Shown one piece after another: positions 17,315 through 26,534 of a stretch of DNA of 64,000 bases (position 1 is the stretch's first letter; each line of letters begins with the position of its first letter). A program made the translations under genes and the position numbers. The notes beneath the pieces are model-generated. The model was not told the origin of the DNA, made no database searches, and worked only from the letters and a program-made list of their open reading frames with translations. This DNA is from Psychrobacter alimentarius (GTDB lineage Bacteria; Pseudomonadota; Gammaproteobacteria; Pseudomonadales; Moraxellaceae), in assembly GCF_001606025.1 (NCBI RefSeq), contig NZ_CP014945.1, positions 2,852,001 through 2,916,000 of the forward strand, read 5' to 3'.

Positions 17315-18130
17315 ATGACAGACCAAATCGACAGCATGATGCCACCTGCTGAATATATCAATGATAGTTACAAAGGCTCAGGCAAACTGGCTGACAAACG
17401 TGTTTTAATCACTGGCGGAGACAGTGGTATCGGACGTGCCGTTGCTTTTCATATGGCACGCGAAGGTGCCAAAGTCGCCATCCTTTATCATTCTGACGAA
17501 GAAAGCGCAAATGAGACGCGTGAGGGCATCGAAGCGGAAGGCGCAGACGCTCTAGTGTTGCAAGGTGATACGGCAGACAGTAACAGTTGTAAAGAAGCGG
17601 TAGAAGCGGTCGTGGCACAATGGGGCGGCATTGATGTATTAGTAAATAACGCTGGTATGCAAAAGCCGTATCATGATTTATCGGAAGTCAGCGATGAGGA
17701 TTGGCAGCAGCACTTTGATGTCAATATGTCAGGAATGTTTTATGCGACCCGCGCCGCTCTTGAGCACATGAAAGAAGGCGACAGTATCATTAATACGACG
17801 TCCGTTAATGCGTATGTCGGCAATGATGTTTTGGTACCTTATACCGCGACCAAAGGCGCTATCGTCGGCTATACCCGCGCACTATCGCAACAACTCCTTA
17901 ATCGCGGCATTCGTGTCAATCAGGTTGCACCAGGCCCTGTGGTGAGTGAGATTCAACTGGTATTTAAAGATTTTGATAAAGATATTTTAGAGTCGATGTC
18001 TTCACCAATGGGCCGTATGGGTCAGCCACGCGAGATGGGGCCTGCCTATGTATTTCTTGCTTGCCAAGACAGTAGCTTTGTGACGGGTCAAACGCTCCAT
18101 ATCAATGGAGGCATGATTACCAATGGCTGA
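17315..18130 (+). CDS. SDR family oxidoreductase (glucose/general stress dehydrogenase type)
   Basis: A 271-residue classical-type short-chain dehydrogenase with an N-terminal extension (about 25 residues, MMPPAEYINDSYKGSGKL) typical of the YghA/YhdF-like group. NAD(P)-binding TGGDSGIGR is at residues 33-41, NNAG at 111-114, and the catalytic Ser-Tyr-Lys are S163, Y176 and K180. The C-terminal SSFVTGQTLHINGG closes the fold. Relatives oxidise sugars or alcohols and are often general-stress genes. AAAGGATACGAGTT precedes the ATG. A terminator follows. The substrate is not inferable. Confidence 0.92.
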   Translation: MTDQIDSMMPPAEYINDSYKGSGKLADKRVLITGGDSGIGRAVAFHMAREGAKVAILYHSDEESANETREGIEAEGADALVLQGDTADSNSCKEAVEAVVAQWGGIDVLVNNAGMQKPYHDLSEVSDEDWQQHFDVNMSGMFYATRAALEHMKEGDSIINTTSVNAYVGNDVLVPYTATKGAIVGYTRALSQQLLNRGIRVNQVAPGPVVSEIQLVFKDFDKDILESMSSPMGRMGQPREMGPAYVFLACQDSSFVTGQTLHINGGMITNG

Positions 18131-18551
18131 TATCAATGATGTGCTACATCCTCCGAGTATTGCTACCTATTGAACGGACAGCCTTACACATCGTCACTGG
18201 TTGCTCGCTGATGTTTTGTACCATGGGCTGAAACGGCCAATATTGCCTGTTTATGCTTCTGTAGCAGGCATTATTAGCATGCAGATGCTGAGCTCTGATC
18301 GTCATTGATAAGCTCCTATCCCTCACTTAAAAACCCTTGATAGAAATTGACAAACACTATCAGGGGGTTTTAGATAAAGTAGCCTAATATAATCCTGACG
18401 ATGCTTAGTATAGGTAAGAATAAAACGCTTGGTACTATACGAAATACTGTTTATTGCGAAGAACTTTATATACAAAAGCAAACATCAGAATGGTCAAAAA
18501 CCTTTTAAGATAAGTGGATACACGATATTTATAAAAAATAAGGCAGGTAAT
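18131..18551. other. intergenic region SDR to zinc-ribbon NUDIX
   Basis: Contains the terminator at 18329-18372. The in-frame extension of the next gene to 18429 is AT-rich and lacks family similarity, so I treat it as leader. Confidence 0.5.
18329..18372 (+). terminator. intrinsic terminator after the SDR gene
   Basis: AAAACCCTTGATAG and CTATCAGGGGGTTTT arms. It sits 200 bases after the stop; the T-run is short. Confidence 0.6.
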
Positions 18552-19115
18552 ATGGGCTATTGTCTACAATGCGGTCATAAAGCAGAACGCAAAATACCAC
18601 CCACAGATAATGTACCGCGTTTGGTATGTCCCAATTGCCACTATATTCATTATGAAAACCCAAAAGTAATCTGTGGCTCACTTGTGATTCATGAAAACCG
18701 AGTGCTTCTGTGTCGCCGTGCCATCGAACCACAATATGGACTTTGGACCTTGCCAGCCGGATTTATGGAAAATGGCGAAACCATGGCTGAAGGAGCGGCA
18801 CGTGAGAGCTATGAAGAGGCAGAAGCAGTGGTTATCAACCCGCGCTTATACTGTCTGTATGACATCCCTGATATCGGTCAAATCTATAGTATCTATCTAA
18901 CAGAGTTAAAAGACGGCGCGTATGGTATCGGCTCTGAGAGTCTTGACTGTGCGTTGTTTAAAGAAGAAGACATTCCATGGGATGAGATTGCTTTTGAAGC
19001 AGTACGTCGCACGCTAAACAGCTACTTTGAAGACCGTAAAACGTTCGATACATATGCTCAATTTCCGGTTCATCAAGACTATATAGGCAAAGATCAAAGT
19101 ATTAAACGCTATTGA
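18552..19115 (+). CDS. NUDIX hydrolase with N-terminal zinc ribbon
   Basis: A 187-residue protein. Residues 1-35 form a zinc ribbon (C4, C7, C26, C29 in YCLQCG and VCPNCHYIHY), followed by a NUDIX domain whose box (GFMENGETMAEGAARESYEEAEA, about residues 74-96) has the REsyEE core. This architecture is that of NudC-related or ADP-ribose pyrophosphatase-like NUDIX proteins common in gammaproteobacteria. The reading frame runs back to 18429, but the ATG at 18552 with AAGGCAGG upstream and the zinc-ribbon start decide the start. It ends before a strong hairpin terminator. Confidence 0.88.
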   Translation: MGYCLQCGHKAERKIPPTDNVPRLVCPNCHYIHYENPKVICGSLVIHENRVLLCRRAIEPQYGLWTLPAGFMENGETMAEGAARESYEEAEAVVINPRLYCLYDIPDIGQIYSIYLTELKDGAYGIGSESLDCALFKEEDIPWDEIAFEAVRRTLNSYFEDRKTFDTYAQFPVHQDYIGKDQSIKRY

Positions 19116-19158
19116 CCTCGTACGATAAGCACAAAAGACCATACAAAAGTTGTTGGTA

Positions 19159-19219
19159 AAAACCATTGATAAGAATTATGCTAAGTCATTAGTATAGATC
19201 CTTATCAATGGTTTTTTAT
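19159..19219 (+). terminator. intrinsic terminator after NUDIX gene
   Basis: Long arms AAAACCATTGATAAG and CTTATCAATGGTTTT, followed by TTTATT. Confidence 0.85.
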
Positions 19220-19259
19220 TGTCTGACGTTAACCGCTTCATCTGACTTGCGAGAATATC

Positions 19260-20600
19260 ATGCTGACTTTGTTGCAACGTTCCTTATCGCTATTATCATT
19301 CACTCCTTTATTGCCACTGACCATCGCCATGACATTGCTCAGTACAACTAGTCATGCAAATGACACACCACTTACTGCCAAACAATCAGATCCACAGGCG
19401 CTTGGTTGGATGCAAGGTTTTCCGCCGCCCAATGACAAGCTGATAGCGCAGCCGTCCTCTGATTTTTTTAGTTTTCCAAAGCTACGTTGGACAGTTTGTC
19501 ACATTCGTGAGCTGATGCCGACCACCGAAGTCAGTCGCGGTATCGGTGCACCCTCCAAACTCAACTATGAGCTGGATAAAAATATCGATGCCATTACCTT
19601 TACTCCCACTGGTAGTAATCGCTCGATGACATGGCAGGAATCATTGGACGCCAACTATACGGACGGCATTATGATCTTGCATCACGGTAAGGTGGTATAT
19701 GAGCGTCAAAATGGCTGTCTCAATGAGCTTGGCCAACATGCTGCGATGTCGATGACCAAATCGATGACAGGGCTATTGGCAGAGATTCTCGTGACCGAAG
19801 GAAAGCTTGACGATGACGCATTGGTTGCTTCTATTATTCCTGAGTTAGCAGATAGCGGCTTTGGAGATGCAACCGTACGTCAAGTCATGGATATGACCAC
19901 CGCACTGGACTATAGCGAAGACTATGCCGACCCCAATGCGGATATTTGGAAATATTCAGAAGCGGCCAGCCCACTACCGAAACCCAAAGATTATGACGGG
20001 CCTAATGGCTATTTTGAATACCTTCAAACGGTCAAGAAAAAAGGCGAGCATGGGAATGCCTTTAACTATCAAACCATTAACAGCGATACGCTGGGTTGGA
20101 TCATTGCGCGTACCACTGGCAAAGCGGTCAATAACCTACTCTCTGAGCGCATCTGGCAAAAAATCGGCGCTGAACAGAGTGCCTATATGACGGTTGATGC
20201 CAAAGGTACGCCATTTGCAGGCGGTGGTATCAGTGCAGGCTTGCATGATATGGCACGCATTGGTAGCCTCATGCTGAATAAAGGCGAGATTAACGGTGAG
20301 CGTCTGTTTCCAGCAGCTGTAGTAGAGCATATCGAAGCTGGCGGCGACAAGGCTGCTTTTGCCAAGGCAAATTATAAACAACTCAAAAATGGCAGCTATA
20401 AAAGTATGTGGTGGTCATACGACAATCCTACACCTGTCTATTCGGCTCGCGGTGTCCATGGTCAAAGGATTTATATTGATCCAGCGGCTGACATGGTCAT
20501 CGTCCGTTTTGCCTCGCATCCTGATGCCAGTAATAGCAAAAATGACCCGACTACCATTCCTGCTTTTAAAGCAGTCGCTAATTACTTAATAAAGAAGTAA
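19260..20600 (+). CDS. exported serine hydrolase (beta-lactamase / NylB-like family)
   Basis: A 446-residue protein with a Sec signal peptide (hydrophobic residues 8-28, probable cleavage after SHA, about residue 33). The SxxK nucleophile motif of serine beta-lactamase-fold hydrolases is at S164-M-T-K167 (AAMSMTKSMTG). The segment VRQVMDMTTALDYSEDYADP matches the 6-aminohexanoate-dimer hydrolase/esterase branch, and the C-terminal GVHGQRIYIDP is the usual strand with the HGQ/HxG triad motif. Periplasmic; likely an esterase or amidase rather than a resistance enzyme. Starts right after the NUDIX terminator; ends at a shared bidirectional terminator. Confidence 0.88.
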   Translation: MLTLLQRSLSLLSFTPLLPLTIAMTLLSTTSHANDTPLTAKQSDPQALGWMQGFPPPNDKLIAQPSSDFFSFPKLRWTVCHIRELMPTTEVSRGIGAPSKLNYELDKNIDAITFTPTGSNRSMTWQESLDANYTDGIMILHHGKVVYERQNGCLNELGQHAAMSMTKSMTGLLAEILVTEGKLDDDALVASIIPELADSGFGDATVRQVMDMTTALDYSEDYADPNADIWKYSEAASPLPKPKDYDGPNGYFEYLQTVKKKGEHGNAFNYQTINSDTLGWIIARTTGKAVNNLLSERIWQKIGAEQSAYMTVDAKGTPFAGGGISAGLHDMARIGSLMLNKGEINGERLFPAAVVEHIEAGGDKAAFAKANYKQLKNGSYKSMWWSYDNPTPVYSARGVHGQRIYIDPAADMVIVRFASHPDASNSKNDPTTIPAFKAVANYLIKK

Positions 20601-20636
20601 CAACTTAGAAGTAAACATCATAAAAAGTGAGTACCA

Positions 20637-20681
20637 TAAAAAACCGCCGCTTTCATCATACATCGAAAGCGGCGGTTTTCT
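20637..20681. terminator. bidirectional intrinsic terminator
   Basis: AAAACCGCCGCTTTC and GAAAGCGGCGGTTTT perfect arms, 10-base loop, lying between the converging serine hydrolase and M16 peptidase genes. Confidence 0.92.
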
Positions 20682-20717
20682 TATATAGGTCATTTACTTT
20701 ATAGGAGCACAGTACTA

Positions 20718-23700
20718 TTAGCTTTTAATTTTACACACATTAAAGCCCAATGCTTTTACCTGACTTTCTTTGTCATAAGGCGCTAGAACCGCACGTACAT
20801 GCTCTTGTCCTTGCAAGTATTGTTTGGCAACACGCTGCAAATCAGCAACGGTCACGGACAAGATGGCCGCACGCATTTTGCGCTGCCAGTCTGCACCGCG
20901 ACGATGCAAGTCAGCAAAACAGGCTTTGATTGCCTCCCCTGCAGGAGAGCCAGGTTTATCCATACCAGAGATAATACCAAGGATGGCCTCTTCTAACTGC
21001 TCATCCGTTTGCGGCTCGTTTAACAACCATTCGATACTGGCATCAAAATGGGCAAAGGTCTCAGCACACTGAGGATCACGATAACTGAAGAACTTAAAGG
21101 CACAGGCATTGGCATCATAGCCAGCACCGCCGCCATAAGCCCCGCCGCGCTCACGAATGGCACTGTGCAAATAGCCGTTTCGTAAGTAAGGCGCTAGTAC
21201 CATCAACGCAGCAGTATCAGGATGATCGGCCGCAGGTACCGTATAAGCGCTGGCATTATGATAAACGTTGGTCGGAACCAACCATGCCAAATCTTCAACC
21301 GCTACTGATTCACCTTCAACATCATTTAGATGTAAGTCTGCAAACTCGCTTGGGACATTGTCATTAATACCGCGATCAGAGTTGGTTAATTTTTCTGCAA
21401 GCGCTGGTGCTTGGATGTCTTTCCAACTGTCGACAATTAAGTTACTCAACCGCTCAGTTTGCTCGGCTTCACAAATGATCACCGCATGTTTAGGTAAGCT
21501 AATCAAACGCTGATGCAAGTCCATCAAGCTGGTCGCAAGCTTATCCCATTGCGCATCGTCAGTACTCGCATGCGTTAAGAAATCTTTCAGTGCATTCAAG
21601 GCGGGAAGACCGCTGCGCACATACTCTAGCTGCGCTTGACGACTCATACCGCGACTGGCTATCTGCATGGCATACGAATGTCCGGAACCAGCAAGGTTTG
21701 ATTGCCAGCTCGCTTGACGCTGCTGCAAAATCTCTTTGATACGGTCATGCTCACTAAAGACACTATGTTCCATGACTTCTTTGAGCAGATCAATCGCTTC
21801 AGGTTTACGATTCAGCGCACGCGTCGCGACCACAAAATAGCTGCTGATAGACTGGCTATCGGCAATGCCGGTACGTTGACTGATACGGGCAGTGACTCCT
21901 GAAGAATGCGCCGCTTGCTTGGCTTGCATGTCATGAGCACTGATCGAGTCGGTGCCAAGCTCTGACAATAAACTTAGATAAATAGGCAGCAATGGATGAT
22001 TAATCACCTCATCTACTGGCAACTGGTCACTATTGACGCCACCAATGGCATCGGTCAATGGCACAATGACTTGATAATAGTAGATACCATTGGTACCTGC
22101 TTCATATTCAAATAAAGTGCTGTCTTGTCCACTCAAACGTACCGTTTTTTGCGTGCCTTGCTTAAAGCTGATGTCCGTTGGGACATCTTCTAGACCCACT
22201 TTTGGCAATAAGCTCAAATCATCCGGCGCTGCTTGGCGCGCAGCCAAATCGAGCGCTTGCTTATGCAAAATGTCTTTATCATCAGCCGTCAAATCCATCG
22301 CGATAGTGTCTAAACGGGTCTGCTCTGCAGCAGCCAGACGAGCCGTTTTTTCACTGTCTGGCGTCAAGGTGACACGCACACGGTGATTGTTGTCGAGCAA
22401 ATGGGTTTTGATTAAATTGGGCAACCACGCTTTATCTTTCACCTGCTCACGTAACCATTGTAGATGCTCATCCACTTCCCAAACATCGATAGGGTTGCCA
22501 TCGTGGATAGCGGTACTAAAGCCTTCTAGCATTAGGTTTAGACCATAAGGAACGCTATCACCACCGATATGACGTTGATCAATCTCTATCTGATGCAAAA
22601 TGGTTTCGATGGTTTCATCATCGACTGGTTCGCTTGCAACTTTGGTCAGCAAATCTATGATGCCCTGCTCGACCGCTTCGGCATGCTCAGGGTTTGAGCC
22701 ACGTAGACCGGTATAAAAGACCATTTCGTAATGACTGTCATCGAGTCCCAGTAATGGACTAGGTGCTTTGCCTAGAGGATGGCTGTCCAAATACGCACGC
22801 AGCGGTGAGCCTGAATGTTCAACCAACACCCCTTCTAATAAACGGAGCGCCAGACGCTGCTTTGGATCGGTAATAGACGGTAGCAGCCAAGCAACGACAT
22901 GATGCGTTTGGTCTGGGCCTGCCTCATCAGCGGTATAAGTATCGGTGGCGCTAATTGGCGCAGACAAGCGCTGCTCTGGACGTGAGACATGCTTTTTGCC
23001 AGCTTCAAACTGAATCAACGCATCTTCATGAATCTTGGTCTGTGTCTCAGCCACTGGAATATTACCAAAGCTCATGATCACGCTGTTCGATGGATGATAA
23101 TGGCTTTGATGAAACGCCACCAACTCAGGATGTGTCAAATCAGGAATATCAGCAGGATCACCGCCTGAATTGTAATGATACGTCGTCGTTGGGAATAAGT
23201 GATGAGCGACAGCATGATAAAGCTGATCAATCTCACCACTCATCGCCCCTTTCATCTCATTAAATACAATACCCTTAAAATGCGGTTTGTCCTCGCTATC
23301 CAACTCAACACGAATGCCTTCTTGAGCAAAATCAAGCGGATGAATATTGGGAAAAAATGACGCGTCAAGATAGACCGCAAGCAAATTGAAATAGTCGTTT
23401 TTGTTTTGCGTGGCATACGGATATGCCGTCCAATCAGCGGCAGTCATCGCATTCATAAAAGTATTGAGCGAGCGCTTAATCATCGAAAAGAACGGATCAC
23501 GGACTGGGAATTTTTCAGAACCACATAAGGCGACATGCTCTAGGATGTGCGCCTCACCTTTTGAGTCCATGGGCTGGGTACGAAAGCCCACCAAAAAAGC
23601 GTTTTCATCACTTGGGTGTGCCAAATGATAATGCATTGCACCTGTTTTGACATGTTGACTGATCAACACATCCATCGAAAGCGCCTCAATATGGCGATGC

Positions 23701-23759
23701 TCAATCAGCTCAAACGCTGGATGCAGGGTCAGGTCAGCAGTGAATAGCGTGTCAGTCAT
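20718..23759 (-). CDS. M16C family metallopeptidase (PreP/falcilysin-like)
   Basis: A 1013-residue insulinase-fold peptidase. The inverted zinc motif H71-I-L-E-H75 (GEAHILEHVALCGS) is intact and the distal metal ligand Glu is in FNEMKGAMS (E168). Following features are characteristic of the M16C presequence-protease branch: YPYATQNKNDYFNLLAVYLDA, a central M16C-associated domain, and the C-terminal RERGGAYGGGAGYD, which shapes the active site in the second half. It cleaves peptides inside a closed chamber. There is no clear signal peptide, so cytosolic. AAGGA precedes the ATG. Monocistronic. Confidence 0.93.
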   Translation of the reverse strand: MTDTLFTADLTLHPAFELIEHRHIEALSMDVLISQHVKTGAMHYHLAHPSDENAFLVGFRTQPMDSKGEAHILEHVALCGSEKFPVRDPFFSMIKRSLNTFMNAMTAADWTAYPYATQNKNDYFNLLAVYLDASFFPNIHPLDFAQEGIRVELDSEDKPHFKGIVFNEMKGAMSGEIDQLYHAVAHHLFPTTTYHYNSGGDPADIPDLTHPELVAFHQSHYHPSNSVIMSFGNIPVAETQTKIHEDALIQFEAGKKHVSRPEQRLSAPISATDTYTADEAGPDQTHHVVAWLLPSITDPKQRLALRLLEGVLVEHSGSPLRAYLDSHPLGKAPSPLLGLDDSHYEMVFYTGLRGSNPEHAEAVEQGIIDLLTKVASEPVDDETIETILHQIEIDQRHIGGDSVPYGLNLMLEGFSTAIHDGNPIDVWEVDEHLQWLREQVKDKAWLPNLIKTHLLDNNHRVRVTLTPDSEKTARLAAAEQTRLDTIAMDLTADDKDILHKQALDLAARQAAPDDLSLLPKVGLEDVPTDISFKQGTQKTVRLSGQDSTLFEYEAGTNGIYYYQVIVPLTDAIGGVNSDQLPVDEVINHPLLPIYLSLLSELGTDSISAHDMQAKQAAHSSGVTARISQRTGIADSQSISSYFVVATRALNRKPEAIDLLKEVMEHSVFSEHDRIKEILQQRQASWQSNLAGSGHSYAMQIASRGMSRQAQLEYVRSGLPALNALKDFLTHASTDDAQWDKLATSLMDLHQRLISLPKHAVIICEAEQTERLSNLIVDSWKDIQAPALAEKLTNSDRGINDNVPSEFADLHLNDVEGESVAVEDLAWLVPTNVYHNASAYTVPAADHPDTAALMVLAPYLRNGYLHSAIRERGGAYGGGAGYDANACAFKFFSYRDPQCAETFAHFDASIEWLLNEPQTDEQLEEAILGIISGMDKPGSPAGEAIKACFADLHRRGADWQRKMRAAILSVTVADLQRVAKQYLQGQEHVRAVLAPYDKESQVKALGFNVCKIKS

Positions 23760-24199
23760 AGTGTTCCTTATAGAGTGTTTTTACCTGAGTAAGTATCAGC
23801 GTGAGGTTCGAGTAAAAATTATGCATCTCTTACTTTACTTGAGTAAAAACCAATAATGAATAAAAATTACGAGTACAAGATAATGGCTACAAGATAAATC
23901 GTTTTATCTGTCATTGATATCAATCAGTACAAAAATTTTGGGTAATATTCGTATGTCATAGCGGTATATGTAATGGCACTGTTGCATCCATTAATAGGAA
24001 TTTGCCTAACGGTATTAGATGGGGCTAAGCATTTAATAAGTCAAGGTACGCTCTAAAAGATAGGCCAGAAAGCCATAGGAAAGGTAGCTAGACCTTAAAA
24101 TCTAAATATGTTTAGTGAATGTTCCTGATTTAATGATGTTACTTAACAGCGGGCATTAGTAGTGTTATAGTGAAAACCATCTGTCACAAGGAGCTGCTC
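23760..24199. other. intergenic region M16 peptidase / USP genes
   Basis: About 440 AT-rich bases; only the leader of the first USP gene (from about 24147) is recognisable. Confidence 0.4.
24166..24171 (+). promoter_or_regulatory. probable -10 element of the first USP gene
   Basis: TATAGT located 28 bases before the start codon. It matches the TATAGT at 24765-24770 of the paralogue's leader, and both are followed by ATCTGTCACAAGGAG. Conservation between two paralogous leaders is the main support. Confidence 0.45.
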
Positions 24200-24661
24200 A
24201 TGAGTTACCAACATGTTTTATTGGTCACTGACTTAATGTCCGATGCTGATTTGGTTGCGCAAAAGGCCAAACGTATCCTCGCTGGCGCTCCCAATGCCAA
24301 ATTGTCTGTGCTGCATATCGTTGAAGATGACATGGTGCGCTTCGGTTATGAGCTTGTCCCTTCGTCCAGCCTCACAGGCGACGTCGATGGCGAAAAGTGG
24401 CAAGAAGCACGTGCTAAGCTTGCGCGCTTTCTTGAGCGCAATGAGCTAGAAGCCGTTAACTCTGAGGTAACCGCTGCCATCTCTAACAGTAAGGGTATTG
24501 TTAATTACTGTCATAAAAAAGACGTTGATTTACTTATTATTGGACGTCATGAGCGCCATGGTATCGCCGCTTGGTTAGTGACTGCCACGGCAGATAGTAT
24601 ATTGCCAAATGTCCCTTGTGATAGCTTAGTGGTCAAGCTTAATAAGCCTGTAGAAAAATAA
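24200..24661 (+). CDS. universal stress protein (UspA-type)
   Basis: A 153-residue USP domain protein. It starts MSYQHVLLVTDL, with acidic residues near the first strand, LSVLHIVEDD in strand two, and LLIIGRHERHGIAAWL near the C-terminus. The ATP-binding G-2X-G-9X-G(S/T) motif is not present (GRHERHG), as in the non-nucleotide-binding UspA subgroup. An in-frame ATG lies 30 bases upstream, but AAGGAG eight bases before 24200 and the family start decide this site. It has a close tandem paralogue at 24799 that shares even its leader sequence. Confidence 0.92.
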   Translation: MSYQHVLLVTDLMSDADLVAQKAKRILAGAPNAKLSVLHIVEDDMVRFGYELVPSSSLTGDVDGEKWQEARAKLARFLERNELEAVNSEVTAAISNSKGIVNYCHKKDVDLLIIGRHERHGIAAWLVTATADSILPNVPCDSLVVKLNKPVEK

Positions 24662-24764
24662 TTGGTACTGCTCACTATGTAATTGAGTCTGTCATTTATA
24701 GATGCTGTCGCTTTGACATACTAAAGACAGTCAAGCTTTACTTCACAGCGCCTTGCCGTAGTGC

Positions 24765-24770
24765 TATAGT
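24765..24770 (+). promoter_or_regulatory. probable -10 element of the second USP gene
   Basis: TATAGT in the same position relative to the start codon as in the first USP gene's leader, with conserved flanks (GTAGTG upstream, ATCTGTCACAAGGAG downstream). Confidence 0.45.
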
Positions 24771-24798
24771 TATAATCATCTGTCACAAGGAGAAGCAC

Positions 24799-25260
24799 AT
24801 GAGTTACGAACATATATTATTGGTCACTGACTTGCTCTCTGATGCCGATATAGTCGCCCAAAAAGCCAAACGCATCGTGGAGAATCGTCCTAATGCCAAG
24901 TTATCGGTATTGCATATTGTGAAAGACACCATGGTTGGCTTCGGCTATGAACTGGTGCCAGCCTCAAGCTTATACGATCAGATTGATGATGAACGTTGCC
25001 AAGAAGCGCGTGCCAAGCTGGCACAGTTTTTGGATCGCAATGAGCTACACGACGTCAATTCTGAGGTGACCACGGCCATCTCTAACAGTGAAGGTATCGT
25101 CAATTATTGCCACAAACATGAAGTTGATCTATTGGTCATCGGTCGTCACAATCGACATGGCATTGCCGCATGGCTCAGCGGCGCTACCGCAGACAACATC
25201 CTGCCAAATGTGCCTTGCGATAGCTTGGTCGTAAGATTGGACAAACCAGTCAACGAATAA
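24799..25260 (+). CDS. universal stress protein (UspA-type), tandem paralogue
   Basis: A 153-residue protein, equal in length to the preceding USP and alignable without gaps over its whole length (MSYEHILLVTDLLSDADIV against MSYQHVLLVTDLMSDADLV). It shows the same noncanonical GRHNRHG in place of the ATP motif. It has its own Shine-Dalgarno (AAGGAG) and its own copy of the promoter-leader region, so it is probably transcribed independently as well as by readthrough. Tandem duplication is the natural explanation; differences are spread evenly, so both copies appear functional. Confidence 0.92.
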   Translation: MSYEHILLVTDLLSDADIVAQKAKRIVENRPNAKLSVLHIVKDTMVGFGYELVPASSLYDQIDDERCQEARAKLAQFLDRNELHDVNSEVTTAISNSEGIVNYCHKHEVDLLVIGRHNRHGIAAWLSGATADNILPNVPCDSLVVRLDKPVNE

Positions 25261-25284
25261 CGTAAATCAGATAGGTTATTTTAT

Positions 25285-25324
25285 AAAACGTCCCATAGCA
25301 CATTTGCTTATGGGACGTTTTTTA
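25285..25324. terminator. bidirectional intrinsic terminator
   Basis: AAAACGTCCCATA and TATGGGACGTTTTTT arms between converging USP and LysR genes; overlaps the LysR stop codon. Confidence 0.88.
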
Positions 25325-26278
25325 TTGCGGTTTCTTTGATATTGATGCCTCTGTCAAAATATCAATGAAGGTCTGCCAAATGGGACTTTGATGGCGGGCT
25401 TTGTGCCAGACCAGCCACCATGTCCGCGACAAATCAATGCCCGCCACTTTTACCTGTACCAACTTTCCTGAGGCCAGCTCGCTCTCAATCACATGCTGAG
25501 ACAAACAGCCAAGACCGATATCTGCCATCACCATGTGCTTGATCGCTTCTGATTGTTGAATCGCCATGACAATCTCAGCATTGGGTAAATGCTTCAATAA
25601 CTGCTCATCGATAATTTGCCGAGTGCCTGACCCTGCCTCACGTACCAATAACGGCAGCTGTGCCAATTGCTCCAGACTCAGCTCATAACACCCATTATCA
25701 TCATTATATGACGCTAGCTCTATCAACCATTGACTATTACGCTTGGCAAAAACCTTTAAGGTATCCGTGCGCCAAGCACGTTGCTCAATGGTTTTCATGT
25801 CTGTCGGACGCGGTACGCCCTCCACTAGCGCAATATCAATATTTAACTGTTCAATCTCGCTGACTACTTCTTGGGTATTGGCAATATACATGTCCACATT
25901 GGCATCTGGTAGCGTCTCATAGAGCGTAGCAAGCAGCGACGGCAACACATAATTCCCAATCGTGGTACTTGTACCAATACGAATCTGGCCTGCTTGGTGC
26001 TTGTGATAATGCTCTAGCGTCAATGCTTGACCTAAGATTGCTTGCGCCTGTACATAAATGGGATGGGCATTAGGATGATGATTGAGCCTGCGACCAACAC
26101 GCTCAAACAATGGCATTTGTAGCCTCGACTCCAATTCACTCAGAGCGCTACTGACCGCCGACTGTGATAAGTGTAACTCCTCACTAGCACGGCTGGTACT
26201 GCCCGTCTGATAAATACTGACAAAGACAGACAGCTGTTTGAGCGTGATTTTTGGTAATGTCTGAAGCGGTTTCTTCAT
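25322..26278 (-). CDS. LysR family transcriptional regulator (YeiE-like position)
   Basis: A 318-residue LysR-type regulator. The N-terminal winged helix-turn-helix covers about residues 10-70, with STSRASEELHLSQSAVSSALSELE as the recognition helices, followed by a linker helix and a two-lobed effector domain (IRIGTSTTIGNYVLPSLL, VREAGSGTR). It is divergent from a YeiH-type permease, as yeiE is beside yeiH in enterobacteria, so control of that neighbour is a reasonable inference. The effector-domain start GTSTTIGNY and the VREAGSGTR segment resemble the CysB/CbbR/YeiE group. The ligand is unknown. Confidence 0.88.
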   Translation of the reverse strand: MKKPLQTLPKITLKQLSVFVSIYQTGSTSRASEELHLSQSAVSSALSELESRLQMPLFERVGRRLNHHPNAHPIYVQAQAILGQALTLEHYHKHQAGQIRIGTSTTIGNYVLPSLLATLYETLPDANVDMYIANTQEVVSEIEQLNIDIALVEGVPRPTDMKTIEQRAWRTDTLKVFAKRNSQWLIELASYNDDNGCYELSLEQLAQLPLLVREAGSGTRQIIDEQLLKHLPNAEIVMAIQQSEAIKHMVMADIGLGCLSQHVIESELASGKLVQVKVAGIDLSRTWWLVWHKARHQSPIWQTFIDILTEASISKKPQ

Positions 26279-26534
26279 TATTTCAATACTATATTAGTGG
26301 ATGATACTCAGGAGCGGTGCATTATTTATTCTTCAGACGTGTAAGCAGATGGAGTCATTTCATTTTTTGAGCTGAATCAACTATAGCAAAATTAACACCA
26401 TGACTGTATACGTTAACCTAAAAAACCGATAGTTTCTATCTTATTAATCTGTTTTTATTATAGATTGTCCTGTTTTATACTGACCAATCATAAGCTTATG
26501 CTTATTTTGATTATAGATGATAGGACAGTCAGTC

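Noticed and set aside
18144..18326. 60-residue minus-strand open frame after the SDR gene
   Set aside because: No start signal, no hydrophobic or domain pattern, likely chance.
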